Shown here in pieces: positions 11,866 to 24,636 of a stretch of 64,000 nucleotides of DNA. Numbering within the stretch: the stretch's first letter is position 1; every line of letters begins with the position of its first letter. The stretch spans positions 1,054,001 to 1,118,000 of the forward strand of contig NC_064676.1 in NCBI RefSeq assembly GCF_023278565.1. The letters run 5' to 3'. The notes beneath the pieces are model-generated. The model was not told the DNA's origin. It made no database searches and saw only the letters and a program-made list of their open reading frames with translations. The position numbers and the translations under genes were made by a program. This DNA is from Colletotrichum lupini (Eukaryota > Ascomycota > Sordariomycetes > Glomerellales > Glomerellaceae).

Positions 11866-13618
11866 ATGCTTAGCATTCTGGGGCCTGATGATGGCTTCGT
11901 GCCCTCAGTGGCACTGCTCACCGCCATCCCGGTGATGCTGTACCTCGCCTATCTCATCAGATCGCCCGTCACCATGGACATTAAAGAGCCGCCTCTATTA
12001 CGCCCGACAGTTCCCTTCATCGGCCACATTATCGGTATCTTGCAACACTCGTGGCAATATCTTGACCTCGCCTAGTAAGATTCTCGTCAATCCCCCTAAT
12101 GCATGGCACAACTGATACTGAATGTCTGTGTCCAGTGCAAAGTCGAAAGCTCCCATGTTTACTCTACCAATGCTAGGCGGCAAGATGTACGTGATAACGG
12201 AACCCGACCTCGCACAAGCGGCACTCCGCAACCGCTCCCTCAGCTTCGATCCGTTTTTGAGGGATCTCATTAAAGGGATGGCTGGCGCCAGCGCGCAGAC
12301 CATGAGGGCGTGGGATGATCCCGCGTTTTACGGCCCTTGGGTGAAGAGTATCTACGGGGGTATGGCGGGGCAATCGCTACTTGGGCTCAACATCTCTGCC
12401 GTGGGATGGATTGCAACTGCGTTGAACGAGATTGGTAACGACGTCGAGGTTGCGGATTTGTACATGTGGAATCGGGAGTTGTTCACCCTAGCCAGCACGG
12501 ATTCGCTGTATGGGAGTAAGAACCCACTGAGGGCGGATAAGAAACTCATCGAGGCGTACTGGTAAGTTCCTTTAGATGATACTCTGACTTGAGATGGAGT
12601 GGTCTGACATTGAGTAGGGACTACGAAGCAGACGTCAACAAGCTCATGCTGGGCATCTTCCCCTCCCTCGTCGCACCAAAAGGCTACCGCGGCCAAGCCC
12701 TCTTCCAAGAAGCCTTCAAATCCTTCTTCGACTCCCAACTCCACGAGGGCGACGACGTCCCATCCCTCGTCAAAGATCGTCGGAGACTGAGCATGAGCTT
12801 CGATATGACCTCAGCAGAAGCCGCCAAGATTGAGTTGATCTTCCTCCACGGCGCCATCTCGAATACCTTTCCCTCATTCTACTGGTTCTTCACCCGAGTG
12901 TTCAGTCAGCCTTTGCTTCTTTCGAGACTTCGCAAGGAGGTGCGGGGCGTCATTGAGGAGAAGGGGCGGGACGTAGTCGATGGGGAAGAGAAGAGGGTGT
13001 TTGTGCTGCATATTGAAAAGCTGGAGGAGAGGTGTCCACTGCTCATGTCGTGTTTCCGCGAGACGCATCGGTTGTATGCTGCGGGTGTTCTCGCGAGGAA
13101 GGTCATGGCTGATACGACTATTTCTGATGGGAAGATGAGCTTCGTCGTGAAGAAGGACTGGCAGATTTCTGCACCGCAGAGGATTCTACAGACTGACTCT
13201 GGGATCTGGGGAGATGATGCGATGGAGTTTATTGGGGATAGGTTTTTGAAGGTTGCGGAAGAGAAGGGAGAGGCGGTTGTCAATGTTGCTGTCCGAGGGT
13301 TCCTTGGTTTTGGGGGTGGAAAACATATTTGGTAAGTTACTTGCCCCCACGATCCGTCTGCCGATGAGTGTGTTGAAGCTGACCCTGGCAAACAGTCCCG
13401 GCCGGTACTTCGCGAGCGGCGAGCTGTTGGGTTCCCTTGCGCTGCTAGTTGCTGGATTCGACGTTACCAGTTCAGATGGGCAGGCCCTTGTGGTCCCAAA
13501 GATTACGGCTGTACCTCTGACCGGCTCTTTTGGAAAGCCGGTGCCGGGCAGTGACCTCAAGGGGCGGATGAGCAGGAGAGCGGGGTGGGAAGATGTCAGG
13601 TGGGAAGTTGCTGCATAA
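11866..13618 (+). CDS. cytochrome P450, CYP7/CYP8-like
   Basis: Four exons, 11866-12074, 12136-12561, 12618-13331 and 13396-13618, join in phase to give 523 aa. The introns are 61, 56 and 64 nt with GTAAG donors. An N-terminal membrane anchor spans about residues 11-30 (VPSVALLTAIPVMLYLAYLI). The K-helix ExxR is Glu360-T-H-Arg363. The heme loop FGGGKHICPGRYFA places the ligand at Cys450, whose codon is split by intron 3, so the splice is confirmed by the motif. The I-helix has no A/G-G-x-D/E-T signature. It reads HGAISNTFPSFYWFF (289-303) with Asn294-Thr-x-Pro, as in CYP7/CYP8 sterol hydroxylases and prostacyclin synthase (family knowledge). Substrate is unknown; oxysterol or fatty-acid-type chemistry is only a guess. 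No reductase or other biosynthetic gene is adjacent. Confidence 0.88.
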
Positions 13619-15043
13619 GGTAGTTGATGATCGCCTCCAGGGAAGTAAGGCTGAAGCAGGAATTGGAACAAAGGGCCTGGCTAAAAGGGCATAATTTATT
13701 TTCCTAGGTCAGGCCATTCTATGCATGTGGTTGTGTTCAATGTACATGATCCTCCCTGTCATTCGTTTCTTTCGAGTTTCCAATAGAATTCTGAGGCATC
13801 TAGTAAGCACTTCCCGTCTCTTCCATTTGACGCACCAAAATCTCCTTAGCATTTCTTCGTCACAGTGGAAAGACTTCATCCTCACGTATTGCAAAGAGTA
13901 TCAGATCCTTTGCGAATTCCAACAACTCTCTCTTACACATATTCTCTTCAACGGCATGCACTACTATAGAAGTAGCTGGATGAAAGTTTCCGACATGAGC
14001 CCCAGGACTTTTGTTTAGATAGCGAAGACCACATCAAACCGTGGACAGATAAAGCCCACCAACTATCTAGAGGATCCTTATGTTCTTGCCTCAATTCTTC
14101 CTGTCCGCTTCCTAGCCTTCGCCAAACTTCCACCTATTTGAATTCCACCGAAACATTAGTTCCAGAATGTTCCGCTCTCATACAGAAAGAAAACAAGCTA
14201 AGCCAATATAATGGTCTTCGAGGTGAAGTATTACTTTGTGGTGCCCTTGAAGGGTCTGGGACGTAGGATGTCACCAGGTTAGTATTGCATTTCTTCCTCG
14301 AGTTGTGCATTCATGTATTTACAGATGCGTCGTCTGCTAAAGGCTTGTGCTCTTGCATCCTTACACAGTATTACCCAGCATGACTATCAACCCCTAGATA
14401 GTCACGATCCTCAATCCATTGCCTTCCATTCCGGCATGCTCTGTCTACACACCAAAGGTGTTTTGTTTCATGATCCGGATTCGAACCATAGGTGTTCGAA
14501 TCGAGAAGCGCGTCAACATCAGGCACTTCACCACACCTATTCGCTCTCTTACCGAATGTGCCCAACGACTTTCGGGAGCATTGATACGATGCCACTGATA
14601 TGTTGTGTCACAACCTCTGCATCCAACCTTCTGACAATTCTCAGTTCCATTTGTGAGGAAGTGAGTCGTAGACGAGTTCGATGTTTGATTTATCGTGAAA
14701 CTATATGGCCTTTGACAAATGGCAAGATTGGCATGATATACCCATAACGTCACTATAAAGATGCCATTCTTCACGAAGTTTCAACTCACGTGAGCGCCCT
14801 GACACTGCCCACCCCCAAATTCTGCAGTTCTGGTCATCAGGGCAATTCGTGATATGACAGCGCCAAGATCTTTAGGTTTACCTTTCGGCCTACAAACGAC
14901 TTGATACGTTGCCGAAATTACTCTAGCCAATCAGTGGCTGGATCTGTATCTAACCTGGCTCTTCACGTGGTGGCTGTGGCGGATACGTCCAGTGACGCCC
15001 AGCACGTGGCGAGTGTATTAACGAGATGGGTATGAAGTGGCTT
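13619..15043. other. intergenic region
   Basis: No recognisable gene. A tRNA B-box look-alike at about 14476-14486 lacks matching stems. Short frames on both strands have no domain features. Confidence 0.45.
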
Positions 15044-15840
15044 CTATGACTCATTAAGATTAAGCGCTGCGAGAAAGGACTCAAGTCTGGAATGGTTGTA
15101 ACTGTCAGTCCGTACCTTGAGGCCGTCCGGCGCCTGATTCGTAGTGCCGGTGGTGGTGTACCAATCGTGATACAAAACCAACGGAGCTTCGTTGACCTCA
15201 AGCGGACCAGTCTCAATGTTTGCGGCTGTCTGTCTTCGATATGTAATTTCTGCATGATATGGCAAATACCTAGTATTGAACCCCCGTATCTGTAGCATCT
15301 ATGTTGATGGTAAGAGAGCTTCACAGTGCAGCACTGTTTCCATTCAAACTCACATGATGTGCCAAAGGGCATGATTCCAACCCCTGTGTCTGTCAGAGGT
15401 GATGTTGTGTAATCCATAGCGGACGCAAGTCCGTCGCCGCGAGTATTATTGGATTCGTCACCGCATCTTCTGCGACGCAAACGTACATTATTCAAACCGC
15501 GGTGAAGACTAAAAGCCTGCGCAAATCCTCGTTGGGACAGGGGGCATTCTTCGACTGCAGGGCCGGAGCAAACAATCAACTTGCGGCACAGAGCCAATGG
15601 GCCAGGATAAATGGTCGGAGCTTCCCCCAACGGGTGTCGGAGAGGGGTAACGGATCGTAAAATGACATGACCTTGAAGCAGATTCAATTTACCGTACGGC
15701 CGAGACTTCAGGTGGGGCGGAATGATATGTTCGTAGGAGCTGGCGAGAGATGCTGCGTCCTTGGTATTGTCTTGCCGTGGAATGTAGCAAGTGCTTCTCG
15801 AAGGAATTTGATCGTCTCTGGATGCGTTCAGCTGGGCGTC
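15044..15840 (-). pseudogene. possible unrecognised gene or gene remnant
   Basis: The minus strand holds two long open stretches in different frames, about 15840-15360 and 15298-15044. They can be connected by a plausible intron of about 55 nt at 15353-15299 (GTGAGT donor, CATAG acceptor). The downstream part reads like protein (LPYHAEITYRRQTAAN... then APLVLYHDWYTTTG) and ends in a stop at 15046-15044. The upstream part contains NTKDAASLASSYEHIIPPHL. I could not find one set of splices that keeps a single frame from a start codon, and I do not recognise the family. It may be a multi-exon gene I failed to resolve, or a decayed copy. RIP signs are absent. Confidence 0.25.
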
Positions 15841-16022
15841 CTCCGACGTTGGGGCTCATCTGAAATCACAGCCACATTCTCGTTTTGTCACGTCTTGCGT
15901 TCTCACACAGAGAATGAGACATCAATAAGGGTCGAAAAGCTTTTTGAATAACAAAAACAGAACTTTTACTTTGGTGGTGAGACCTTTGAAATCTAAACTT
16001 AGACATACGACATCTTGAACAC

Positions 16023-17814
16023 CTATCTCTTTTCGATGTCCGCATCGTTCCTATTCACGACGGGCCTCTCGGCCTCTGTATCCTTGGCCGGCTCGGCCCT
16101 GCCGACAATCTCTGAGCTACGGAAGAATACCACCACAATCGTAAGAGAGGTGATGCCGAGCGCAAAGTTCATCCAATTAGCGGCCCGCAGCCCGTCCAAC
16201 GACGGTTGGTCCCACTCCAACACAGGGCCCGCTGCCTCAACCGATACACCCCTGGCCTTGGCCATGATGGCTGTCTGGACGGCGGTGGAGATGGCCAGGC
16301 CGATGGAACGGCCAACCTGCCCTACAGAGTTGACGAGAGCGCCGCCAAGAGCTTGATCTTCCTGGGGCAGGGCCTTGGAGACAAACAGGATGAGGGTGGG
16401 CCATGCCATGTCCGCGCCGATGACTGACAGGATCATAGCAGGTAGTCCGTAGGCGAAGTATGATGTGCTTGTGGGGATCGGTGTTGCGAAGAGCAGGCAC
16501 GCGATGGAGACGGAGACGTTGCCGCAAACGAGGAGTATGTAGGTTGGCACACGCGAGATTAGAAGCGCAGCAGCCCAGGCCACCATAATTCCGCCGATGC
16601 CGGTGGGAAGGAAGTAAAGCGTGGTTGTGAGGATGGACTTCGCCTGGTAGTCCTGGTAAAAGTAGGTCGCAAAGATGAGGAAGTTGTTGAACGAGGCGAA
16701 GAACATGGCCATGATGGCGAGCGCGGCACAGAACTTTCCGCTGTGGAAGATGGAGGTCTTCATGAGTGGAAGGCGATCTGTCTTGAACTCAAGGTGACGC
16801 TGCCAGAACCAGAATACTCCCATAATCATGAACGAGATGACGATAAGGACCGAGATCCAAGGAGTTTTCCAGCCAACGACGTTACCCTCAGTGAGAGCCA
16901 ACATCAGAGCCAGGAGGCCAACGGTGATCAAAGCTCCACCGATCCAATCAACCGATTTTCTAGCGCTGGCACCCTTCTTAGGCAACGTTAGAACAACGGG
17001 AGGGATGAAAAAGATGCCCGCCACAGCGACGAGGCCTGCGAGGATAGCCATGACGCCGAATACCCACTTCCAGTTGGCGTACTCGGCGATGAAGCCAGAT
17101 AGAATGGTGCCAAAGGTGCTTCCCAGGGGTACGCCAGCTCCGTATGCCACGAAAGCATACGTCTTTGCCTTTCCAGGCGGGAATGTTGTCCCAAGGATTC
17201 CAATAGCTGTTGGTACGTTGGCGGCGGCGCCTAGACCTTGTAAGCCGCGGAAGACATTGAAGGCGATCTCGTTGGGAATGAAGGGGTTGGCGATGGTCAT
17301 GACGGCGAGCCAGGCGGTTCCAGCGATGAAGATGATACGCTTGTCATAGATGTCGGCGATACGGCCCCAGAGGAGCAAGAAGCATCCGAATGTGAGAGAG
17401 TAGGCTGAGACGATCCATTGGAGACGCGACTCTGGGATACCAATGTCGCGACCGATAGTGGGGAGAATAATGACCACGGCTTGTACTGAGAGAGTCTACA
17501 TGTCATCGTTAGGCTGTTCGGCAGATGTTGTACCAAGGATTACATACGTTCATGAAGCTGGCACCGCTGACGGTTGTGACGAGGGCGATGCTACGGGCCT
17601 TGGACATGCCCTGCTTCTCTGGCCCGCTACTAACACTGCTGGACTCATCATCGGTCTGGAACCCATGGCTAGACATGACTGCTGATGTCTGAACATCTTT
17701 CTCCGGATCTGTTACCTCACCCATGTTGTGGGTGATGATAATCTCAATGTCCTTCTCTTCGCAGATCGGGATTGTCGCATGAGGGACGGCCCTCTCATCT
17801 TGTGAGCCGTTCAT
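16023..17814 (-). CDS. MFS drug/anion exporter, DHA2-type (Atr1-like)
   Basis: Two exons on the minus strand, 17814-17548 and 17495-16023, are joined across a 52-nt intron (GTATGT...TGTAG) and give 579 aa. The ATG at 17814 is the first in the frame; the upstream extension begins only with TTG. Residues 1-70 are hydrophilic, acidic and Ser-rich. Helix 1 spans the exon junction (ALVTTVSGASFMN then TLSVQAVVIILPTIG). The loop 2-3 motif is GRIADIYDKR and a motif-C-like stretch is GVPLGSTFGTILSG. The number and spacing of hydrophobic segments fit the 14-helix DHA2 family. PTIGRDIGIPESRLQWIVSAYSLTFG resembles the Atr1/aminotriazole-resistance subgroup (family knowledge). Proton-driven export of a toxic compound or borate across the plasma membrane is the likely role. 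The substrate cannot be read from sequence. Confidence 0.88.
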
Positions 17815-20800
17815 CTTGCCGCTGATCTCTCGAATGAGATGAGAAGTGAAAGGAGAGAGCAAATGAATGCTTGGAAGGCTCAAAGAATGTTGTTCTGCTG
17901 GATGGAGCGAAATCTGATTAACATCGCGCGAGGGACTTCACCTTTTGTATCCAAGATCATGATGTGGATGCGTACCCTTGCCCCGGCCATGTTTGCTCGA
18001 GATCACTCTCAAAAGAGAGAGCTTACCTCCTCCACCACCGAATCTACCCCAGCCAGGACTAGGATGCAGAGGGTTGCAAATGAAGTTGGTAGTGGAGATC
18101 ACCAAGAAGGGTGTTGGATCCTTTTCTTCTGCGATGCGTTCTACTAGGCTCGCCCTGGCCTAGACGGATGGAGTCCCGCGAGCCAGTGGGATGGGATTTG
18201 CGCACATCTCAAGACATGCGGAACCTCGATCCGGAAGGCGAACTAGACACAGGTTGGTTGATGATTGCGAGCCACCGCCCTTGTGGCCGTCCCCCTCTGC
18301 TGGCATCCCATGTCCGTCTCCCGGGAGAGGCTTCCGGGTAATGTTCCGCCGCGGCGGGTGAGACCGCATCCCTGTACGGCGAGGGCCCGTGAGGAATGAG
18401 CATCACTTCTCCTCTCCAGTCCGCAAGGGAAAAAAAGAATGAAATCTGGCGCCAACAAGTGATGACCCGCGACCAAGACCTGGGTCTTGACGGTCGCCAT
18501 TGCTTGCGTTCGCAAATCAAAAGTCTACGACTCGCCGGAGGATGCACGGAGCTTATGTCGGCAGTCTTCGTGGCCACGTCTCACTGCTCAGGAGGAGAGC
18601 TGCAACGCTGGTCTGACCACCGAACAACGCATTTGTTGATCTTTCGAGTGTCACCGCCGCCCGTTTGGTTAGAGAAAGGAGCACAGCAAATACAACGTCC
18701 TGTTCAAATTTCTTTGTGCGTAGAAAACTTTTTTTCTGCGTCGGAGAAAAAACAAAACAATAATAACAATAACCACAGCTGAGGCGCTGCAGTGTCTGAG
18801 ATGTTCCCACTTGGTAGATCGAACGTAGGGAGGAAGGTGAGTACATAGAACTGACAGAGGTTTTTCTCGGGACTCGGGAGGGGGCATCAGCTTCACATTT
18901 GCACATTTCGCACACTATGTCAGTCGAGACATTGGCGCATCGGGGCTTCCTGAAAGTGCCTCGAAGAAGAGCGAGGCGTGAAGTGAGTCTCCCACCCCTC
19001 GTGTTGGTGAAGAAAGGAAGGGAGAACGACCTCATGCAGTTGGTCGTCATTTTGGCGTTGCTGCGGCCTCGCAATGTTTCCCCTCCTTGTTGAGAAAAGA
19101 ACCTACTTAAGCGAAAGCTCGATGCAGCAGTCCAATCCCAGAAGAGTTACATAACAATAACCGGTGCATTCCCAGAGGTCTGGCTGACCCCCCGGCCAGG
19201 AGGATGCGCACATAACATCCAGATTGCAGAAGAAAAAGCAATTATCTAGGAGATCCGAGTGTCCTCCCAGAGGTTCAAGGGCACCCAACAAGCAACGAGA
19301 ACTGCGAGGCTCAGACAATGATGCCAGGGTTTCGTATACAATGAGGCGTTCACGGACGGGTACGATGGAAAATTCGTGAGAGCTGAGCTCGTGGTATGGC
19401 GCGCGCCTCACGTTATCCATCATTCTCTTTTTCCTTCGTAGCTTTTCTTCTTCTTCCTCACAGATCGACTTCCCCGATACCCCTGCTCTTTGGGCGAAGC
19501 CTCCAAGATCCGGCAGGATCCCTTTTTCGATCTGCGTTCAGGTGCCGAGGGATGGCCCCTTCACCCCCTGCCATGCATATGGAGCTGGTGTGTGTAACAA
19601 CAGATGCTAAACGAAAACAACATCGGGCGATTGGAACTCATGAAAAGCAAGAAATCGGAGACTCGCGATGCACCCTGCCGTGGTTTGAGATCATGTAACT
19701 GCCCGCGACTCCTTTTGCGGGTGCGAGGATGATGGACCAACTGTTGTTGGGGTATTGCCGCTCAGACCATCGGCACTTAAGATGAGTGTGACTGAGTGGT
19801 CATGAGCGACTGTGAATAATTTCTATCAGATGTGATTTAATGGTGCTTTCTTTTTGACAGATGTCCCCGCATGTTCTTGTGGGACTCTTGAATAACTTGT
19901 CATCCCTGGCACAGAGATCGGGAATCTCTCGCTTCGACTTTGCGCAATCGCTTACCCATTCCGTGGTAGTGGTTCCTCTTGTGAGACATATGAGTGATCG
20001 CTGACAGGATTTTTCCATCCTCTGATGAGAGAACTATGAGCCCGTGAGCCCCAAGGGAGGGCCCTTCAAGGGTCCCGGTAGTGCTGGGCGACGGGGAACA
20101 GCATTCCGTCTGAGACTCTGCTTCCCGAATCGTCTCCAATAGCTCGATTCAGGCATGAGAGAATCACCTGAAAATATGATGCCCGATCTCGGTTGCCCTT
20201 TGCTGATCTCGTATTTTGACACAGCTTCCAAATTCTTGGGAGAGGGATGACGCCTGTCTTGTTCGATGACATACCTTACTGTCAGGGTTCCGATTCCATG
20301 GTTTGTGAATTTCACTTTCCACTGACGGGCGGCTGCAGATTACTCGATCTGAATTTTCCGAAAGCATATTGTCGGTGGTTGATGCAAGGGACCGGAGCGT
20401 GACGGGGAGCCGCAGCCGCCCTCCCGTCGTCCGGTAGAGACTCGGCCACGGGACGGCAGTTCCCGAGTGGATTATTACTCTGGGCCGAAATAATATTCTC
20501 GAGGTCTCGGTATGAGAATTTTGGTACTGAGAGAAGCTAATATGACTGCGAATCTTTTGCCCGCGTGAAACCATCATCCTCAAACCATAAAAATGTGAGA
20601 CAGTGAGAAATTGCAAACCCTACAGAACGCACAACTCAACTTGATCAAATTGCTACTAGTTTAAACTAACTCCTATCGATGGTAAAGGATAGTAAGAGAC
20701 TGTTCTTCTCGAGTCACGAGTGTCTTCAGAAACATATCCACAGTACATGTAGATGACACATAAAGTCCATACGTCCGTGGTCAATCTACGCCGTAATACG

Positions 20801-22920
20801 TTGGATGAGTAGACCATTGCGTTCAAACGGCTCGTTGGGCCTCCTAAAACGGTTTTGAAGAGTAGCAGATGTTAAGCGTGCCTTGTGAGATTCAATCATG
20901 GAACATCAGGTTTGGAAGATCCATAGATCTCAAGTTTATTACTCGCGTCTACTTCCAAGCATCTGTGAGATTCATTGATGACCTTTACCTAATTCCTTTT
21001 ATTCTTCAACAATGGGTCTAGATCCAAGTTTGAAAGGGACTGATGGGATGCCTTTGTCATGAAAACTGACAGACATTCCCGCTGCTACTTTTAGTGAGGC
21101 AATATGGAAGACTATAGATGTCTTTGTGGTCCGGAGCTGGGAGACCGGAGGAGCTCAAAGATCGTCGTGATGGACCATATCTAGACTGAACTTTCGTTGG
21201 AACCCAAGAATGACAGCCAGAATTCAGAGAAAACATCTCGTACACTCCGTGATCTGTCGGTTGAACCTGTCCTTTCGATGGGGGCTGAAGGCAGGTGACG
21301 CCATCTTTCCTTTCAGGTCCCGAATCACCTTAAGTTCGAAACGCAATTTGGTTCAATATGTCATGTTTCATTTGAAAGTAGATTCAAACACATGATCAAG
21401 GAGCCGCGTTGTTCAAATGTCACAGGTTTCTCGATACTTCAGGTCTTCTCGTCTGCTATCTGTGGGTCCATCTTCAGTCTGCCGAGTTCAGACAGAAACT
21501 TAGGCTGATAAGCTAGGGTTCTAAACAACCCGAAGCTCTTTGCAAGTAAAATCGTTGTAGAATCCTGGAGTAAGAATTTTTAGTAAGACGTGGTAATCTT
21601 CGTCGGTTCAATTTCAACCCCCCTCAAAGCCCAGCCTACTCTACAAGATAAGGCACTTATGTGGGTAACAGAAGTCGGTACAAGAGGGAGTTAACTGCGT
21701 TTTTGAGATAGCTCCTTCTTTCTTCCACTTCTGCTCACAAGTCACCTTATTTAGAGCGCAGGAATAAGTCGATACATCTCACAGCCTCAACATTGTGAGC
21801 ACTTTGATTTGATGGAAATTGGGGCCTAGCCCCTATTGCAACTTCACAATCGCTGCCTTGCATACAGTAACTTACTCAACTATCCATCTGAGCTCTGTGG
21901 AACAAAGCGGTCCATCTACCAACGAACGGTCTGTAAGCAACTTTCAGGATATCCTTGCACATTCCATCCAATTTCGGGCAATGCTAGCTCCTACACTGAT
22001 TCTTGGACACGGTGACCTCCTCAAATGTGCTTTTTAGCAAATTGTGCCCCATGTCACTTTCACTTTCATCTCACCTTCAATGCGAATCTCTTTACCGGGT
22101 GCCGTAATTCCTCAAAGAAAGATGGATCTTTGGTCAAGTTCATGAAGGCCGTATATGTTGATCTTAATTGGGGAGCAATTCCCTCAATGCCTTGAAGCTC
22201 CAAGCCTTCACTTTATTGATAGACAACTCCTCAAACCTGTCATCTGACATCGGGAATTCTTTCATCTTCACTCTGCTGTAAGGTAGGCTTAGGCTCCAGG
22301 CCCACTATTCGGACTTCCATATCCAAGGCTCCAAGCCTTTTTGCTATCCTTCATAATCTCAACTTCACCTTTGGTCCTTACACAGGCAGTCCATCCCCTT
22401 TGGACTAACACCATGTGCCTGATAGCCTCCCGACCGCCCAACGACCTGTACCTTCCTTCCACCCTTCATACCTGCCTCCTTCGACCTGCCTGATGTCTCG
22501 AGCCGCCCTGAACCGCCCTCGAACCGCCCATCCTCCCATTCTTCATCATAAAACCTCCTCCTCCATCCCGGAACCAGGCCAATTCCTCTCCTTCCTTCAT
22601 CCAACTCATGGACAACCAATATTTCGCCTGAAACAATCATCCTGTTTCTTCCTTTACTCATCAAGTCTTTGAACTCTGTCACCAATCGGATCAAATGACT
22701 GACTGTCATCTTACCGAGTAAACTGTCACCAACAAACTGCACGCAGAACCTACAACTGTTACTTTTGCTGTTCAAGACACATACCTTCGTTACATCGGTC
22801 CCTAGGAAGTCTCTTCAACCAGAGATCAGGCTTCTTGTACGATTCCAAAGCAACCACACTCGCAGCTTCTTACCTCAACTAACATCAAGAAAGTTTACTG
22901 TCTGACTTGTCAACTTCACG
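17815..22920. other. long gene-poor interval
   Basis: About 5.1 kb without a supported gene on either strand. The left end should hold the MFS promoter. The right end (about 22680-22920) is C/T- and CAA-rich, like a fungal 5' leader of the RRM gene. The part from 20640 to 22300 is moderately AT-rich but keeps ordinary CpA/TpG, so it is not a saturated RIP tract. No tRNA, LTR or inverted-repeat structure was recognised. Confidence 0.45.
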
Positions 22921-24636
22921 ATGGCTGGTTTCGATCTTCTCGCTGGATCTCCCGAGCACACTGCTGCTGCTTACCAGGCTTTGGTCAATGCTCCTCGCAA
23001 TATTCGAACGCATGCCAACGCTGCTGGAGGCAACGATGATCAAGCTATTCTTTCCAGCTCTGTCTATTGCCCGGGTATTGCCCGGGATGCTCACCAGAAC
23101 CTGATCAACCATCAAAATGGCAGCAAGCACTCCAACCACAGATTGGTCATGGATCCTGCGATTGAAGCGAATTTGCTCCAAAGCATGGCCCGGATTGATC
23201 TCGCCCATACCCATGCCATTCGGACTGATAGTCATCGCACCATCGTTGGAAGCGCCTACGTTCACCCCCGAGTCGGCTCATCCTCCAGCCATGGGTCTTC
23301 AAGCACCGATCGGCTTTCCATCTCGTCCGGTGCCCGCCAAGGTCCAGCCTACTACAACGCCACCGACTATAAAGCTGGCGAGAATACGGGAATCGATAAG
23401 GGCAAGGGCAGTGAGAAGACCAACTCCTCTCCACCCACCACTATCTCTCCTGATTCCACTTCTGCAAACGTCGGCGGCTCCAACACCAAGACTCAAGGCC
23501 AGAAGCTCAATGCGCCAGATGGAACTCCCGAGAGAGCTCCTGGCTGGGTTTTGCCTCGTTTCCGCGGCCAAGCCATGCCTGTTCGAGAGCCCGTGAATGC
23601 TGGTGCTCAAAACAACTTCCCAGGCGGCCCTCGTGCGAGTTTGGCTGGTCAGGTGCAGCCACAGCCGCGGCAGTCTGGCTCCGAGTCAAGTCGCAACCGA
23701 GTCTTCATCCCTCAGCCAGATGTTGGAATGCCGTCAACCCATCGCAATGGCACGAAGCCCATGAACAGCCAAGCTCCAATCGGCACAGGTCGTTGGGACC
23801 ATCATACCCTGAGGGAGTTGCTCACTCCTCAAGCCACGTCTGTCTGGGCTCAGTATGAGCCTCGACCTGCGGTTGTTCAGAAGGGCTTCCAATCTTACGC
23901 TCCAGTTGGCGAGTTTCGGCCAATGAACGCCGTCACTCGAACATTCTTCCGCCCCGAGTGCGATCCCCAGAAGGATCTCAAAATGGCCCAGGGTGTCTCG
24001 GCTAACTACAAGGGCGATGCTTTGAACCCGCGCAACCTTTCGGATGACATTCCGGAGTGCAAGAATGTCTCCTTCTTCTTGACCAATCTCCCAGCGGACG
24101 TCACCTACAGCCAGCTCCTGGGTCAAATTCGCGGCATGGGACGTGTCTGGGCCACTGTGATCAATCCTCCAGATGGTCACGAGCATTTCACCTCGGCCGC
24201 TAAGTTGGTGTTCTTCGAGCTGGCCGCGGCCCAGCGCTTCTACGCTCACTGTAGAAACCCGGCCCGTCGTCTCATCATCAGTAGCTACGCCGTCAAGATT
24301 GTTCGCAACCGGGTTCGAAAGGCCGAGGAAGATGTCGGCGGCTACCACTCTCGTGTTCTCGTCGTTACCGGCGAGTTGTCCTTTGTCAACAAGGACACTC
24401 TGCTGCGTTACTTCCGCATGAAGCTCGATTTCGACACCGAGGATGTCATCGCCCATGTTCAAGACCCTCAGACTGGAATGGGAGAGCTTGAAATCCGGTT
24501 CGCCTGCTATCGGAACCAGTCCGAGTCTGCTCGTCAAGCGCTGAGCAAGGAGTATCCTCCCGGTGCCACCCTTCCAGATGGCAGGATGTCTCCAATTTGG
24601 GAGCTCAGATACGGTGTCGACCCTTGCTCAATCTGA
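22921..24636 (+). CDS. RRM-type RNA-binding protein, uncharacterised
   Basis: Single exon, 571 aa, starting at the first ATG after a CAA/CTT-rich leader (CTTCACGATGGC). Residues 1-340 are low complexity (Ser, Asn, Gly, Pro) and probably disordered. Residues 381-465 form an RNA-recognition-motif-like fold: beta-1 is NVSFFLTNLP, then an LLGQIRGMGRVWATVI helix-strand unit, then an AAKLVFFELAAAQRFYAHC strand-helix unit and a final ISSYAVKIVRNRVR strand. A second degenerate unit follows (SRVLVVTGELSFVNKDTLLRYFRMKL, about 476-505). The aromatic RNP1/RNP2 positions are only partly kept, so RNA binding is likely but not certain. Fungi carry many such single-copy RRM proteins without known function. 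No operon-like context. Confidence 0.75.
   Translation: MAGFDLLAGSPEHTAAAYQALVNAPRNIRTHANAAGGNDDQAILSSSVYCPGIARDAHQNLINHQNGSKHSNHRLVMDPAIEANLLQSMARIDLAHTHAIRTDSHRTIVGSAYVHPRVGSSSSHGSSSTDRLSISSGARQGPAYYNATDYKAGENTGIDKGKGSEKTNSSPPTTISPDSTSANVGGSNTKTQGQKLNAPDGTPERAPGWVLPRFRGQAMPVREPVNAGAQNNFPGGPRASLAGQVQPQPRQSGSESSRNRVFIPQPDVGMPSTHRNGTKPMNSQAPIGTGRWDHHTLRELLTPQATSVWAQYEPRPAVVQKGFQSYAPVGEFRPMNAVTRTFFRPECDPQKDLKMAQGVSANYKGDALNPRNLSDDIPECKNVSFFLTNLPADVTYSQLLGQIRGMGRVWATVINPPDGHEHFTSAAKLVFFELAAAQRFYAHCRNPARRLIISSYAVKIVRNRVRKAEEDVGGYHSRVLVVTGELSFVNKDTLLRYFRMKLDFDTEDVIAHVQDPQTGMGELEIRFACYRNQSESARQALSKEYPPGATLPDGRMSPIWELRYGVDPCSI

Noticed and set aside
14470..14545. tRNA-like B box (GGATTCGAACC on +, i.e. 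GGTTCGAATCC on -)
   Set aside because: No matching T, anticodon and acceptor stems could be paired around it on either strand.
22365..22775. 136-codon minus-strand frame
   Set aside because: It is the complement of the C/T-rich leader region of the RRM gene; composition explains the open frame and no family is recognisable.
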